Assembly: GCF_013403915.1 (NCBI RefSeq)
Contig: NZ_JABFDI010000006.1
Location: forward strand, 1-64,000
Length of the DNA: 64,000 bases
Direction of reading: 5' to 3'
Origin: Winogradskyella pacifica
Lineage (GTDB): Bacteria > Bacteroidota > Bacteroidia > Flavobacteriales > Flavobacteriaceae
Notes under the pieces: generated by a model
The model's input: the letters and a program-made list of their open reading frames with translations, nothing else
What the model was told of the DNA's origin: nothing
Databases searched by the model: none
Part shown: positions 53,859 through 62,671 of the stretch, in pieces
Position numbering within the stretch: position 1 is the first letter of the stretch
Layout: every line of letters begins with the position of its first letter
Program-made: the position numbers and the translations under genes

Positions 53859-54926
53859 TTGCCATTGAAAATCTTATTATTATACACTTTTAACAAGAGT
53901 TTTTTATCCCGTTTTTATGAAGAATTAGCTGTTGGTTTAGTTACTTTTGGCTATGATGTTACGGTGCTTTCTTTAAAAGGACAAGATAATGCGTTTCTGA
54001 AGGATAATGTCCATTATATTCTGAAGTCTAAAGGAAATCTTTTAAAAAGTTACCGGGACATTTATTATATCATAAAAAAGACTAAACCCGATGTTATTAT
54101 TTCAAATTTCAGCTATGTAAATCCTGCATTGTTATTTGGAAGTTTATTGAAAGTGAAGCAAAATATAGCATGGATACACACGCTAACCGACCAAATTAGC
54201 CCTAGTAAAAAACAAATATTTATAAAGCGACAGTTTTTAAAACTAGCCAATTTGGTTATTGTTAATTCTGAATATTTAAAACAAGACTTGGTGGCTCATT
54301 TTAAAGTACCTCCTTCTAAATTAAATGCCATTCCTTTTTGGACGACATTGGTGTCTTTTAAAAAAGAGAATGTAAAGGAATTATATCAAAATTCACATTT
54401 TAAAATTGGCTGTCCAGGTCGGTTGGTCGCAGATAAGAATCAAGATTTAATTATTTCTGCATTAGCTAGATTAGAAAACAGAACCAATGTTACACTATAC
54501 TTGGCTGGAGATGGTCCATATAAACAAAATCTAGAAGAGCAAATTGCTTTACAAAACTTAGAAGGACAAGTTGTCTTTCTGGGAGCTTTATCGAGTGAAG
54601 GAATGGTAGATTTTTATAATAGTATTGATGTTGTAATACTTCCTAGTTTACACGAAGCTTTTGGACTTGTATTTATAGAGGCGATTTCTCAAGGAGTTCC
54701 GGTTTTAGTGTCTTCTGCTTTCGGCGCGTTGACATTTATTGATCCCAGTTATGATGGTTTGTCGGATATTGTTTTTGACCCTAAGGATATTGAGGGTTTA
54801 AAATTGAAAATAGAGAAATTAGTAAATGGAAAAAGAAAATCTAAACAGTATTATGCCGATTTATATCATCATCATTTTAATAAAGACTATATATTACATC
54901 AAATTAAACAACTTATAACGTCTTAA
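53859..54926 (+). CDS. GT4 family glycosyltransferase
   Basis: A 355-residue GT-B transferase. FKIGCPGRLVADKNQDLIIS (about 181-200) and HEAFGLVFIEAISQGVPVLV with the EX7E motif. The start is TTG at 53859, with another TTG at 53865. The stop overlaps the next ATG by one base. Confidence 0.9.
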   Translation: MPLKILLLYTFNKSFLSRFYEELAVGLVTFGYDVTVLSLKGQDNAFLKDNVHYILKSKGNLLKSYRDIYYIIKKTKPDVIISNFSYVNPALLFGSLLKVKQNIAWIHTLTDQISPSKKQIFIKRQFLKLANLVIVNSEYLKQDLVAHFKVPPSKLNAIPFWTTLVSFKKENVKELYQNSHFKIGCPGRLVADKNQDLIISALARLENRTNVTLYLAGDGPYKQNLEEQIALQNLEGQVVFLGALSSEGMVDFYNSIDVVILPSLHEAFGLVFIEAISQGVPVLVSSAFGALTFIDPSYDGLSDIVFDPKDIEGLKLKIEKLVNGKRKSKQYYADLYHHHFNKDYILHQIKQLITS

Positions 54927-56266
54927 TGTTATTTACTTTTCTTAAATATTTACAACCCACACACTATTTTCGATTACCGAAACATGATGGGAATTCTATT
55001 TTCCCTAAGGTCCATTTGTTGCCTGAAGCTGTACGTTCTGCCTTAACAGAGGATTTAAATTATACTAGTCTTTTGGCCACGTCTTATGACTTATCTTGGC
55101 AAGCCGTACAATGTGGTTATATTGGTCCATGTGAAACCTATACCCAATTTGAGAATATCCCTGTTATAGATAATTACAGATTCGCTTGGAAATATTTTAA
55201 TTCATTTTGGGTGTTCTATGTATTAATAATACGCCTTTTTAGTTTTTATAATCCCATAACAGAGGTTCTTGGATGGTGGAAGACGCGTAAGGTTTCGCGT
55301 AGCACGTATTTGGAAACTCCTTTAGTATATACAGCGTATGCTGCTTTTGAATCAGAGTTGATACAACAGAAGCCATTAATTAGTGTCATTATCCCTACTT
55401 TAAATCGTTATCCATATTTAAAGGATGTGTTACATGATTTAGAGCAACAAGATTACACGCCTTTTGAGGTTATTATTATTGATCAATCTACACCATTTCA
55501 ATCAGAGTTTTATACGCATTTTCAATTGGATCTACAGGTGGTGCATCAAAAAGAAAAGGCCTTATGGTTGGCTAGAAATAGCGCGATAAAGATGTCTAAA
55601 GGAGACTATATCTTATTATTTGATGATGATAGTCGTGTTTCTAAAGATTGGATGCGTGAACATTTAAAAGGCTTAGATTTTTTTAAGGCCGATTTGTCTT
55701 CTGGAGTTTCTATTTCTGAAGTAGGAGCGCCTACACCAGCCCATTATGCGTATTTTAAAATCAGTGATCAATTAGACACAGGTAATGTGTTGTTAAAAAA
55801 GGCTGTTTTTGAAGCTATTGGTCTCTTCGATCGGCAATTTGAAAAACAACGTATGGGTGATGGTGAGTTTGGATTGCGGTCGTATTTGGCAGGCTATTTA
55901 AATATTTCTCACCCCTACGCCAAGCGCTTACATTTAAAAGTAGGCAGTGGAGGTTTACGAGATATGGGCAGTTGGGATGCTTTTAGAACCAATTCGTTAT
56001 TTGAACCGCGTCCTATACCTAGTGTACTTTACTACTTTAGACGGTATTGGGGAAATACGGCAGCACGCTGGGCTTTATTGCGAACGGTACCCTTATCGAT
56101 TATGCCGTACCGATTTAAAGGCTCGAAACCGATGATGCTGTTGGGTGCCTTGGTTTCTTTGTTTATTTTGCCTTTAGTGGTCTTTCAGGTGCTAAAATCT
56201 TGGCGTTTGGCAAGTAATAAATTAAGAGAAGGGGCTCTCGTAGAAAAGTTAAAAGTTAAAAGTTAA
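54926..56266 (+). CDS. GT2 glycosyltransferase with N-terminal extension and C-terminal helix
   Basis: A 446-residue protein. The first ~150 residues are unrecognised, with a hydrophobic stretch FWVFYVLIIRLFSFY. The GT2 domain follows (VIIPTLNRYPYLKDVLHDLE, IIIDQSTPF, YILLFDDDSRVSKDW, RMGDGEFGLRSYLAG). A membrane helix lies near the C-terminus (MLLGALVSLFILPLVVFQVL). It is probably membrane-bound. The last codons (KLKVKS) lie inside an AAAAGTT tandem array. Confidence 0.85.
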   Translation: MLFTFLKYLQPTHYFRLPKHDGNSIFPKVHLLPEAVRSALTEDLNYTSLLATSYDLSWQAVQCGYIGPCETYTQFENIPVIDNYRFAWKYFNSFWVFYVLIIRLFSFYNPITEVLGWWKTRKVSRSTYLETPLVYTAYAAFESELIQQKPLISVIIPTLNRYPYLKDVLHDLEQQDYTPFEVIIIDQSTPFQSEFYTHFQLDLQVVHQKEKALWLARNSAIKMSKGDYILLFDDDSRVSKDWMREHLKGLDFFKADLSSGVSISEVGAPTPAHYAYFKISDQLDTGNVLLKKAVFEAIGLFDRQFEKQRMGDGEFGLRSYLAGYLNISHPYAKRLHLKVGSGGLRDMGSWDAFRTNSLFEPRPIPSVLYYFRRYWGNTAARWALLRTVPLSIMPYRFKGSKPMMLLGALVSLFILPLVVFQVLKSWRLASNKLREGALVEKLKVKS

Positions 56267-56280
56267 AAGTTAAAAGTGAA
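56246..56280. repeat. AAAAGTT array across a stop codon
   Basis: About four AAAAGTT units and one AAAAGTG unit span the end of the GT2 gene and its TAA (56264-56266). The following gap to 56646 also holds a CCCTTCCGTCTTTA element (56440-56489) and a CGTCATTGCGAGG repeat (56546-56640). No gene is visible there. Confidence 0.8.
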
Positions 56281-56439
56281 AAGTGGGGAGTTGAAATTGA
56301 ATTTGAAGCTGTACGTTAAGTTGAATGATTGGATTGTCCCCTTGAGGTGACTTTATGGGTTGTTAGAAATGTAACGAATAGTTTTCTCGGAGCTACCGAG
56401 CGAAGCTCTTAGGGGTGTTTATAATTTCGGTACTAGGAA

Positions 56440-56489
56440 TAACCCTTCCGTCTTTATTTTTCTTTTGAAGAAAACAAATCCGCCATCCT
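56440..56489. repeat. CCCTTCCGTCTTTG element, copy 4
   Basis: AACCCTTCCGTCTTTATTTT, then AAGAAAACAAATCCGCC, is close to copies 1 and 2. It lies 3' of the extended GT2 gene. Confidence 0.55.
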
Positions 56490-56545
56490 TTAATTTCGAT
56501 GGTTATCGGTTGGGAGGAGGAGGAGCTTAATAAAAAAACATAACG

Positions 56546-56640
56546 TCATTGCGAGGGCGTAGGACGAAGTAATCTGTATACTATTTGCGGACGCTTTACG
56601 GGACTGCCACGTCCTTTGTCCTCTCAGTGACAAAATAGAA
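56546..56640. repeat. CGTCATTGCGAGG dispersed repeat
   Basis: CGTCATTGCGAGGGCGTAGG, then GACGAAGTAATCT and a returning CCTCTCAGTGACA arm, form a large imperfect palindrome. A shorter related piece (CTGCGTCCTCGCAATGACAT) lies near 13607-13626. It is a known type of intergenic repeat in Bacteroidota. Confidence 0.6.
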
Positions 56641-56646
56641 TATACA

Positions 56647-57765
56647 TTGAATAAAAAGATTCTTATAGTTACCTCTGAATTCCCTCCGCAACCTGGTGGC
56701 ATTGGTGACCATGCTTACAATATGGCACTTCATTTAAGTAAAGCTGCATATGATGTTTCTGTTATTGCGGATCAACGTTCTTTAGATGGGAAGGAAGAGG
56801 CTGATTTTGATACGACTTTACCTTTTAAAATGTTACGAGTTGCGATAACTAGCCCTCGTTTTAAGATGTATATTAAGAGGCTAAGATTTTTAAGAAAGGC
56901 AATTTCTTCAGCAGACGTGGTTATTGCTTCAGGTAAATTTTCGTTGTGGAGTGTGGCTATTTTAGGTCGGCAACGATCTACTGCAAATTTAGCCGTCATA
57001 CATGGGTCTGAAGTTAACTTCACCAATATACTATTAAAAACCAGTATTAATTGGGCTTTACAACGGTTTGTTAAAATTATTGCTGTATCCCAATTTACAA
57101 AATCGTTAATACCTATTGAGGCTCAGAATAAAACGGTAGTTATACCCAATGGTTTTAATTCTGATAAATGGAACATTAATACGACTACAGTCATACAACT
57201 AAAAGGTACTCCTAAATTAATCACTGTAGGGCACGTCAGTGAACGAAAAGGGCAACACGAAGTGATTAAACTTTTACCAAAATTAGCGTTGCGTTTTCCA
57301 AATATTGCTTACCATTGTGTTGGATTACCAACAGCACAAAAGGCTTGCGAATTACTAGCGAAACAATTAGGTGTTGAACAGCGTGTTTTTTTTCATGGGC
57401 GCATTAGTAACGCTGCTTTAAAAACAGCCCTAGAAGATAGTGATGTATTTGTGATGTTGAGTACAGCCACCACCACAGGAGATGTTGAAGGCTTTGGGAT
57501 TGCATTATTGGAAGCAAATGCCTTAGGGATTCCGGCCATTGGAGCAAAAGGCTGTGGTATTGAAGATGCCATACAAGAAGGTGAATCGGGATTTTTAGTG
57601 GATTTAGGAGATGAACCTGCTTTTGAAGATGCTTTAGATCGACTGTTGATGTCTAAAGAGGTATATGCTAAAACCTCAAAAAAGTGGGCAGATCAGCACC
57701 AATGGGCTATCATTATTAAAAGCTATATTGAAGAAATAGAAAAATTGAATATTAATATTAAGTAG
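56647..57765 (+). CDS. GT4 family glycosyltransferase
   Basis: A 372-residue GT-B transferase. ILIVTSEFPPQPGGIGDHAY (4-23), LITVGHVSERKGQHEVIKLL and VEGFGIALLEANALGIPAIG with the EX7E motif. The start is TTG at 56647, just after the dispersed repeat. A 234-base gap follows, with TATTTTTG at 57903-57910 as a possible -7 box. Confidence 0.9.
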   Translation: MNKKILIVTSEFPPQPGGIGDHAYNMALHLSKAAYDVSVIADQRSLDGKEEADFDTTLPFKMLRVAITSPRFKMYIKRLRFLRKAISSADVVIASGKFSLWSVAILGRQRSTANLAVIHGSEVNFTNILLKTSINWALQRFVKIIAVSQFTKSLIPIEAQNKTVVIPNGFNSDKWNINTTTVIQLKGTPKLITVGHVSERKGQHEVIKLLPKLALRFPNIAYHCVGLPTAQKACELLAKQLGVEQRVFFHGRISNAALKTALEDSDVFVMLSTATTTGDVEGFGIALLEANALGIPAIGAKGCGIEDAIQEGESGFLVDLGDEPAFEDALDRLLMSKEVYAKTSKKWADQHQWAIIIKSYIEEIEKLNINIK

Positions 57766-57999
57766 TTATTAATTGTTCAAGGCTGTTATGTTTACGCTAA
57801 GAGAAATTTAAAAGTTTAGTGTGTGTGTATTTGGTTTTACTATTTTTTAAAAGTGCTAGGCAATTGTTTATAAACTAAAGCTTCTATTCTCGAAACAAAT
57901 TTTATTTTTGTCAATCGTGAAAAACAAATGAATTATCAAAATTCACATTATATAGATGATATTCTTACTTTTAGGATTTTAATGCTATAACCGATACCC

Positions 58000-59127
58000 A
58001 TGAAATTAGTAATCATATCTCATACCGAACACTATCAAAAAAGCGATGGCAGTATTGTTGGTTGGGGACCTACGGTTACTGAAATTAATCACCTTACGGC
58101 TATTTTTGAAGAGGTAGTTCATTTAGGGATGCTATACGCTGGTGAGCCGCCCGCAAGCGCATTACCCTATACGAGTTCAAACATAAGATTTGTAAATATT
58201 CCGACTGTTGGTGGTGCTGGTTTAAAGAATAAATTAAAAATTATAACATCGGCTCCAAAAACCATACAATTAGTTCGGCGTTTTGTTAATGCTTCGGATT
58301 ATTTTCAACTGCGCACTCCAACCGGAATAGGAGTTTATTTGATTCCTTATTTGACTTGGTTTACTAGAACACCAGGCTGGTATAAATATGCAGGAAATTG
58401 GAAACAATCGTCTGCTCCTTTAGGTTATGCTTTTCAGCGTTGGTTTTTAAAAAGGCAATCACGTAAAGTAACTATTAATGGTGCTTGGAATGACCAGCCA
58501 CAACATTGTGAGACATTTGAAAATCCGTGTTTAACTGAAGCAGATTTAGCTTTTGGTAAAGCCATTATGACCACAAAAAGAATGGTGAATCCGATTAACT
58601 TTTGTTATGTTGGGCGGTTAGAAACACCAAAAGGAGTTGGACGTATCATTGAAGCTGTAACAGCTTTAAAACCTGAAGACAAAGCAAAACTAGGTACCAT
58701 TCATTTGGTTGGAGATGGGGCTGAACGGAAAGACTTTGAAACGCAGGCGGCATTAAGCGGAGTTAATTTTAAGTTTCATGGGTTCTTGTCACGTCATTCT
58801 GTTGTTGAAATCTATAAAGTATCCCATGGCTTTTTGATGCCTACAACAGCATCTGAAGGGTTTCCAAAAGTATTGGCAGAAGCTATGAATTTTGGGTGTG
58901 TCCCTATAGTTTCTAATATTTCTTCTATAGGGCAATATATTAAAACTGATGAAACAGGTTTTGTATTGCTAGATATTAATACAGACGCGCTAAGAGCACT
59001 TATCACTGATTTCGCAAATCTGCCTGCAAATGACTATTTTCGCTTAGTATCTAACGGACAAGACGTTGTAAAACGTTTCACGTTTACATACTATAATGAC
59101 CATATAAAGCAAGCTATTTTAAATTAG
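58000..59127 (+). CDS. GT4 family glycosyltransferase
   Basis: A 375-residue GT-B transferase. FCYVGRLETPKGVGRIIEAV (about 203-222), GVNFKFHGFLSRHSVVEIYK and SEGFPKVLAEAMNFGCVPIV with the EX7E-type motif. It is 3 bases before the Wzy/WaaL-like gene, so the two are probably one transcript with the next GT4. Confidence 0.9.
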   Translation: MKLVIISHTEHYQKSDGSIVGWGPTVTEINHLTAIFEEVVHLGMLYAGEPPASALPYTSSNIRFVNIPTVGGAGLKNKLKIITSAPKTIQLVRRFVNASDYFQLRTPTGIGVYLIPYLTWFTRTPGWYKYAGNWKQSSAPLGYAFQRWFLKRQSRKVTINGAWNDQPQHCETFENPCLTEADLAFGKAIMTTKRMVNPINFCYVGRLETPKGVGRIIEAVTALKPEDKAKLGTIHLVGDGAERKDFETQAALSGVNFKFHGFLSRHSVVEIYKVSHGFLMPTTASEGFPKVLAEAMNFGCVPIVSNISSIGQYIKTDETGFVLLDINTDALRALITDFANLPANDYFRLVSNGQDVVKRFTFTYYNDHIKQAILN

Positions 59128-59130
59128 GAT

Positions 59131-60513
59131 ATGGGAATAGCAAAGAAATATAAGCGTTATAATGATAACTTTATTCCACTCCTTTTAGGACATGTACTTT
59201 TAGGAATCGCTATTTATTTTTTTGAACCTATTGCACGTGTCTATTTTTTAGGGGTATTATTTTATTTTCTGTGGCATATAATTACCTCGGCCGAAAAGGA
59301 AAAAACGATGTTCGTCCTGTTGGGGTGTGCTTATATCGTTGGTGGAGAGGTATTTTTACGGATGACCAAAGGCTATTTCTTTTATGAAACAGGTAAGTAT
59401 TGTGTGTTATTAATGATGCTTGCCGGAATTTTTTATAAAGGTGCATCTGGTAAGGCTTATCCTTATTTTTTATATCTTATTTTATTAGTTCCAGCCGTTA
59501 TCGTTGCTTCCATTACGTTAACTTATGATATTAATTTTAGAACCAGTGTGACTTTTGTTCTTGCTGGGCCTGTAACTTTAGGTATAGCCACATTATTTTG
59601 TTATGATAAAAAAATAACACAACAACAAATTTTAAAGGTCTTACAGTATTTAGTATTGCCTATTATTTCTATGACGGTGTATTTGTTTCTGTACAACCCC
59701 TCTATACGAGATACTATATCAAATACTGCATCTAACCCTGCAACGTCAGGGGGATTTGGACCGAATCAAGTGTCTACAGCTTTAGGCATGGGTATGTTTG
59801 TAATGGTGGTACGTATCTATATGCAGTCGCCAAGTTTTTTCATGAAAGTTTTAAACATTCTTATTTTCGCCGCTATTGCATTTAGAGCAGTTGTGACGTT
59901 TAGTCGTGGAGGAGTCTTTGCTGCTATAATATGTATCTTAGCATTTCTTGGAATTTTATTTCTAAAATCGAATTACAAGGTTAAAAATCAAATCATAGGG
60001 TCGACATTTGTTTTTTTATTTGCTATTAGTTCTACATGGCTTATAGCCTCAGTTGAGACGGGTGGTATGTTAGATAAACGCTATGCCAATGAAGATTCAT
60101 TAGGACGTGAAAAAGGGGATGCAACCACAGGAAGAGGAACTTTGTTTATGCAAGAAATGGATGGGTTTTTACAAGATCCTATATTTGGTATTGGGGCTAG
60201 CAGAACGAAGGATATTCGTGTTCAAGAAACGGGTGAACATGTACCAACCCATAATGAAGTTGGTCGTTTGTTAGGAGAGCATGGGATGTTTGGTATTATT
60301 ATATTACTAATTTTAATTATAAAACCCTTAGCATATCGTGCAAGACATCCCGGTAGTTATTTTTTTTATGCTTTTTTGTTTTTTTGGTTTGCTACCATTA
60401 ATCATACGGGTATGCGGATTGCTGCACCTTCATTATTTTATGCATTAGCCTTATTAAATATTACAAATGTTAAGAAGAAAAATATTATACATAGGAAACA
60501 ACTTGTACAATAA
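59131..60513 (+). CDS. Wzy/WaaL-like O-antigen polymerase or ligase
   Basis: A 460-residue membrane protein with about eleven hydrophobic segments. The Wzy_C motif region is VVTFSRGGVFAAIICILAFL (about 255-274), and the large periplasmic loop has TTGRGTLFMQEMDGF, DPIFGIGASRT and PTHNEVGRLLGEHGMFG, as in WaaL/Wzy proteins. With a Wzm/Wzt exporter in the same locus it may be the ligase. With Wza/Wzc it could be the polymerase. The sequence alone does not decide. It overlaps the next gene by 47 bases. Confidence 0.88.
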   Translation: MGIAKKYKRYNDNFIPLLLGHVLLGIAIYFFEPIARVYFLGVLFYFLWHIITSAEKEKTMFVLLGCAYIVGGEVFLRMTKGYFFYETGKYCVLLMMLAGIFYKGASGKAYPYFLYLILLVPAVIVASITLTYDINFRTSVTFVLAGPVTLGIATLFCYDKKITQQQILKVLQYLVLPIISMTVYLFLYNPSIRDTISNTASNPATSGGFGPNQVSTALGMGMFVMVVRIYMQSPSFFMKVLNILIFAAIAFRAVVTFSRGGVFAAIICILAFLGILFLKSNYKVKNQIIGSTFVFLFAISSTWLIASVETGGMLDKRYANEDSLGREKGDATTGRGTLFMQEMDGFLQDPIFGIGASRTKDIRVQETGEHVPTHNEVGRLLGEHGMFGIIILLILIIKPLAYRARHPGSYFFYAFLFFWFATINHTGMRIAAPSLFYALALLNITNVKKKNIIHRKQLVQ

Positions 60514-61489
60514 TAAAACCAATCCATCCTCCATCCAAGTCATTGGAAAACAGTTGGAAAGTGAAGGGTTTGATATGTTTTATAGTTCTAGTAAAAACAA
60601 TAAGATTTTAAGGCTATTAGATATGCTTTATTCTTGTATAAAATATAGAAAAGCCGTAAGTAATGTTATCATTGATACGTACAGTACTAGTAACTTTTAT
60701 TTTGCTGTCTTAGTCGGGCAATTATGTCAATTTTTAAAATTGCCTTATGTTTTAAGTCTTAACGGTGGTAATTTGCCTGCACGATTGCTGAATAATCCTA
60801 AATTATGTGCTATCACTTTTAAACCAGCTAAAGCCTTAGTATCTCCATCGCTGTATTTGATGGATGCTTTTCATAAGCATGGTTATACCGAGGTGGCTTA
60901 TATACCGAATGCCTTGAATTTAAATCATTATGAATTTAAGTCGAGACCGATAGAAAATATTAATTTATTTTGGCTTCGTTCCTTTTGTAAAATATATAAT
61001 CCGTGCTTAGCGGTTGATGTACTGAAAGCTTTACAAGAGCAAGGTTATAAAGTGAGTTTATGCATGGCTGGCCCAGATACAGATGGTTCTCTTAAAAAAG
61101 TAAAAAAACACGCTAGGTCTTTAAATGTCGAGGTTTTTACGCCTGGAAAACTTACTAAAGCAGAATGGACACACCTCGCTAAGGATTACAACGTGTTTAT
61201 CAATACAACTAATTTTGATAATATGCCAGTCAGTGTTATTGAAGCCATGGCCTTAGGTTTACCTATAGTCTCTACCAATGTTGGAGGGATGCCATTTCTC
61301 ATTGAAGATGAGGTTGATGGCATTCTGGTGCCGCCTAATAATTCAAAAGTATTTGTTGATACCATTTTAAAATTAAAATCCCAACCTACTGAGACAGAAA
61401 CTATGGTGGTTAAGGCTCGGGAAAAAGTAGAACAGTATGATTGGATGCTTTTAAAAGAGCGTTGGGTTGAAATATTAGTTACTAATTAG
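60467..61489 (+). CDS. GT4 family glycosyltransferase
   Basis: A 340-residue GT-B transferase. ILYIGNNLYNNKTNPSSIQV at the start, LFWLRSFCKIYNPCLAVDVL (about 166-185) and FDNMPVSVIEAMALGLPIVS. The ATG lies inside the 3' end of the membrane-protein gene in another frame (47-base overlap), and the conserved start supports it. Confidence 0.9.
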   Translation: MLRRKILYIGNNLYNNKTNPSSIQVIGKQLESEGFDMFYSSSKNNKILRLLDMLYSCIKYRKAVSNVIIDTYSTSNFYFAVLVGQLCQFLKLPYVLSLNGGNLPARLLNNPKLCAITFKPAKALVSPSLYLMDAFHKHGYTEVAYIPNALNLNHYEFKSRPIENINLFWLRSFCKIYNPCLAVDVLKALQEQGYKVSLCMAGPDTDGSLKKVKKHARSLNVEVFTPGKLTKAEWTHLAKDYNVFINTTNFDNMPVSVIEAMALGLPIVSTNVGGMPFLIEDEVDGILVPPNNSKVFVDTILKLKSQPTETETMVVKAREKVEQYDWMLLKERWVEILVTN

Positions 61490-61560
61490 TTTTTTAATTT
61501 TAAAATATTACCTCTAAATAATATATTACATTGCCTAAATTTTGATTGATAAATAAAAAA

Positions 61561-62379
61561 ATGAACGATACTCACCATAAAACTTTAGAAGTTAATAAAC
61601 GCCAAAAAGAATTCTACAACGACACTAATAAGCATAAGAATTTCGCAACAAAGCTTTGGTCAAAGTTAAGAAATGGAACTCTACATAAATATACTCATGA
61701 CTTAGATCTTAAGAATAAGGTTTATTCAGAGCATAAAGTATGGTTAGGGAATTTAGAGGATAAAAAAGTGCTAGACTTAGGCTGTTTAAGAGGAAACAAT
61801 CTTTCTTTATATATGGCCAAAAACGCAAAAGAATATGTTGGTATTGATCTCAGTGATGTGGCCATAGAAGAATTAAACGAGAAGCTAATTAATGCAGGTT
61901 GCACCAATGCAAAAGGAATTGCTGTTGATTTTTTATCAGCAGATTTTAAGCATGAAAATTTTGATGTTATTTATGCCTATGGTGTTTTACATCATTTTGA
62001 GGATTTTGATTTATTAATTAATAAATTACAGGAAAAATTAGCCAAAAATGGTAGTATTATATCTTACGACCCTTTAGAAACAAGTTTTCCTATAAAGTTT
62101 GTAAGAATGCTGTATAGACCTTTTCAGTCCGATAAAGACTGGGAATGGCCATTTACTAAGGTGACCTTAAAAAAATTAGATTCAAGTTTTAATATCGTGG
62201 AAAAAAGAGGAATTCTCGGCCAAAGTAAATATGGTTTATTATTAAATTACTCGCCTTTATCCTCTGTGTCAAAAAAAGCTAAAATTCTAAAAATGATTGA
62301 TAACGATTGGAATGCTGAAAATTGGACAGATATCTACCCATGTATGCACCTTACTATGCTGTTAAGAAATAAAGTATAA
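61561..62379 (+). CDS. Class I SAM-dependent methyltransferase
   Basis: A 272-residue protein. Motif I VLDLGCLRGNNLSLYMAKNA (about 71-90), IDLSDVAIEEL, FDVIYAYGVLHHFEDFDLLI and ISYDPLETSFPIKFVRMLYR fit Methyltransf_11/12. It probably methylates a sugar and may cap chain growth, which would suit the Wzt C-terminal domain. That link is inference. An upstream TTG (61546) is less likely than this ATG. Confidence 0.88.
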   Translation: MNDTHHKTLEVNKRQKEFYNDTNKHKNFATKLWSKLRNGTLHKYTHDLDLKNKVYSEHKVWLGNLEDKKVLDLGCLRGNNLSLYMAKNAKEYVGIDLSDVAIEELNEKLINAGCTNAKGIAVDFLSADFKHENFDVIYAYGVLHHFEDFDLLINKLQEKLAKNGSIISYDPLETSFPIKFVRMLYRPFQSDKDWEWPFTKVTLKKLDSSFNIVEKRGILGQSKYGLLLNYSPLSSVSKKAKILKMIDNDWNAENWTDIYPCMHLTMLLRNKV

Positions 62380-62671
62380 TACTTTTTTTATTTGTGGTGT
62401 GCGTTATTCACTGAATCCTATCTTAAATAAATAGCGTTTTTTTAATTATTATATTACACTTTTAATTAATACAAATTATTGATGTTTTAATATCATTATT
62501 TTACTATGTAAACGGACAAAATATTAATGACGTTGAAAGTTAAAAAAGTTCACAGAAAACGGAAAACCTTAATTAACCTGATATAATGCTCAAAAGGAAA
62601 GTTCTTTTATTCTAAATAAATGTTAAAAAACCATTAGACTTCTTATATTTACAGCAGAGTTTATATAAATA

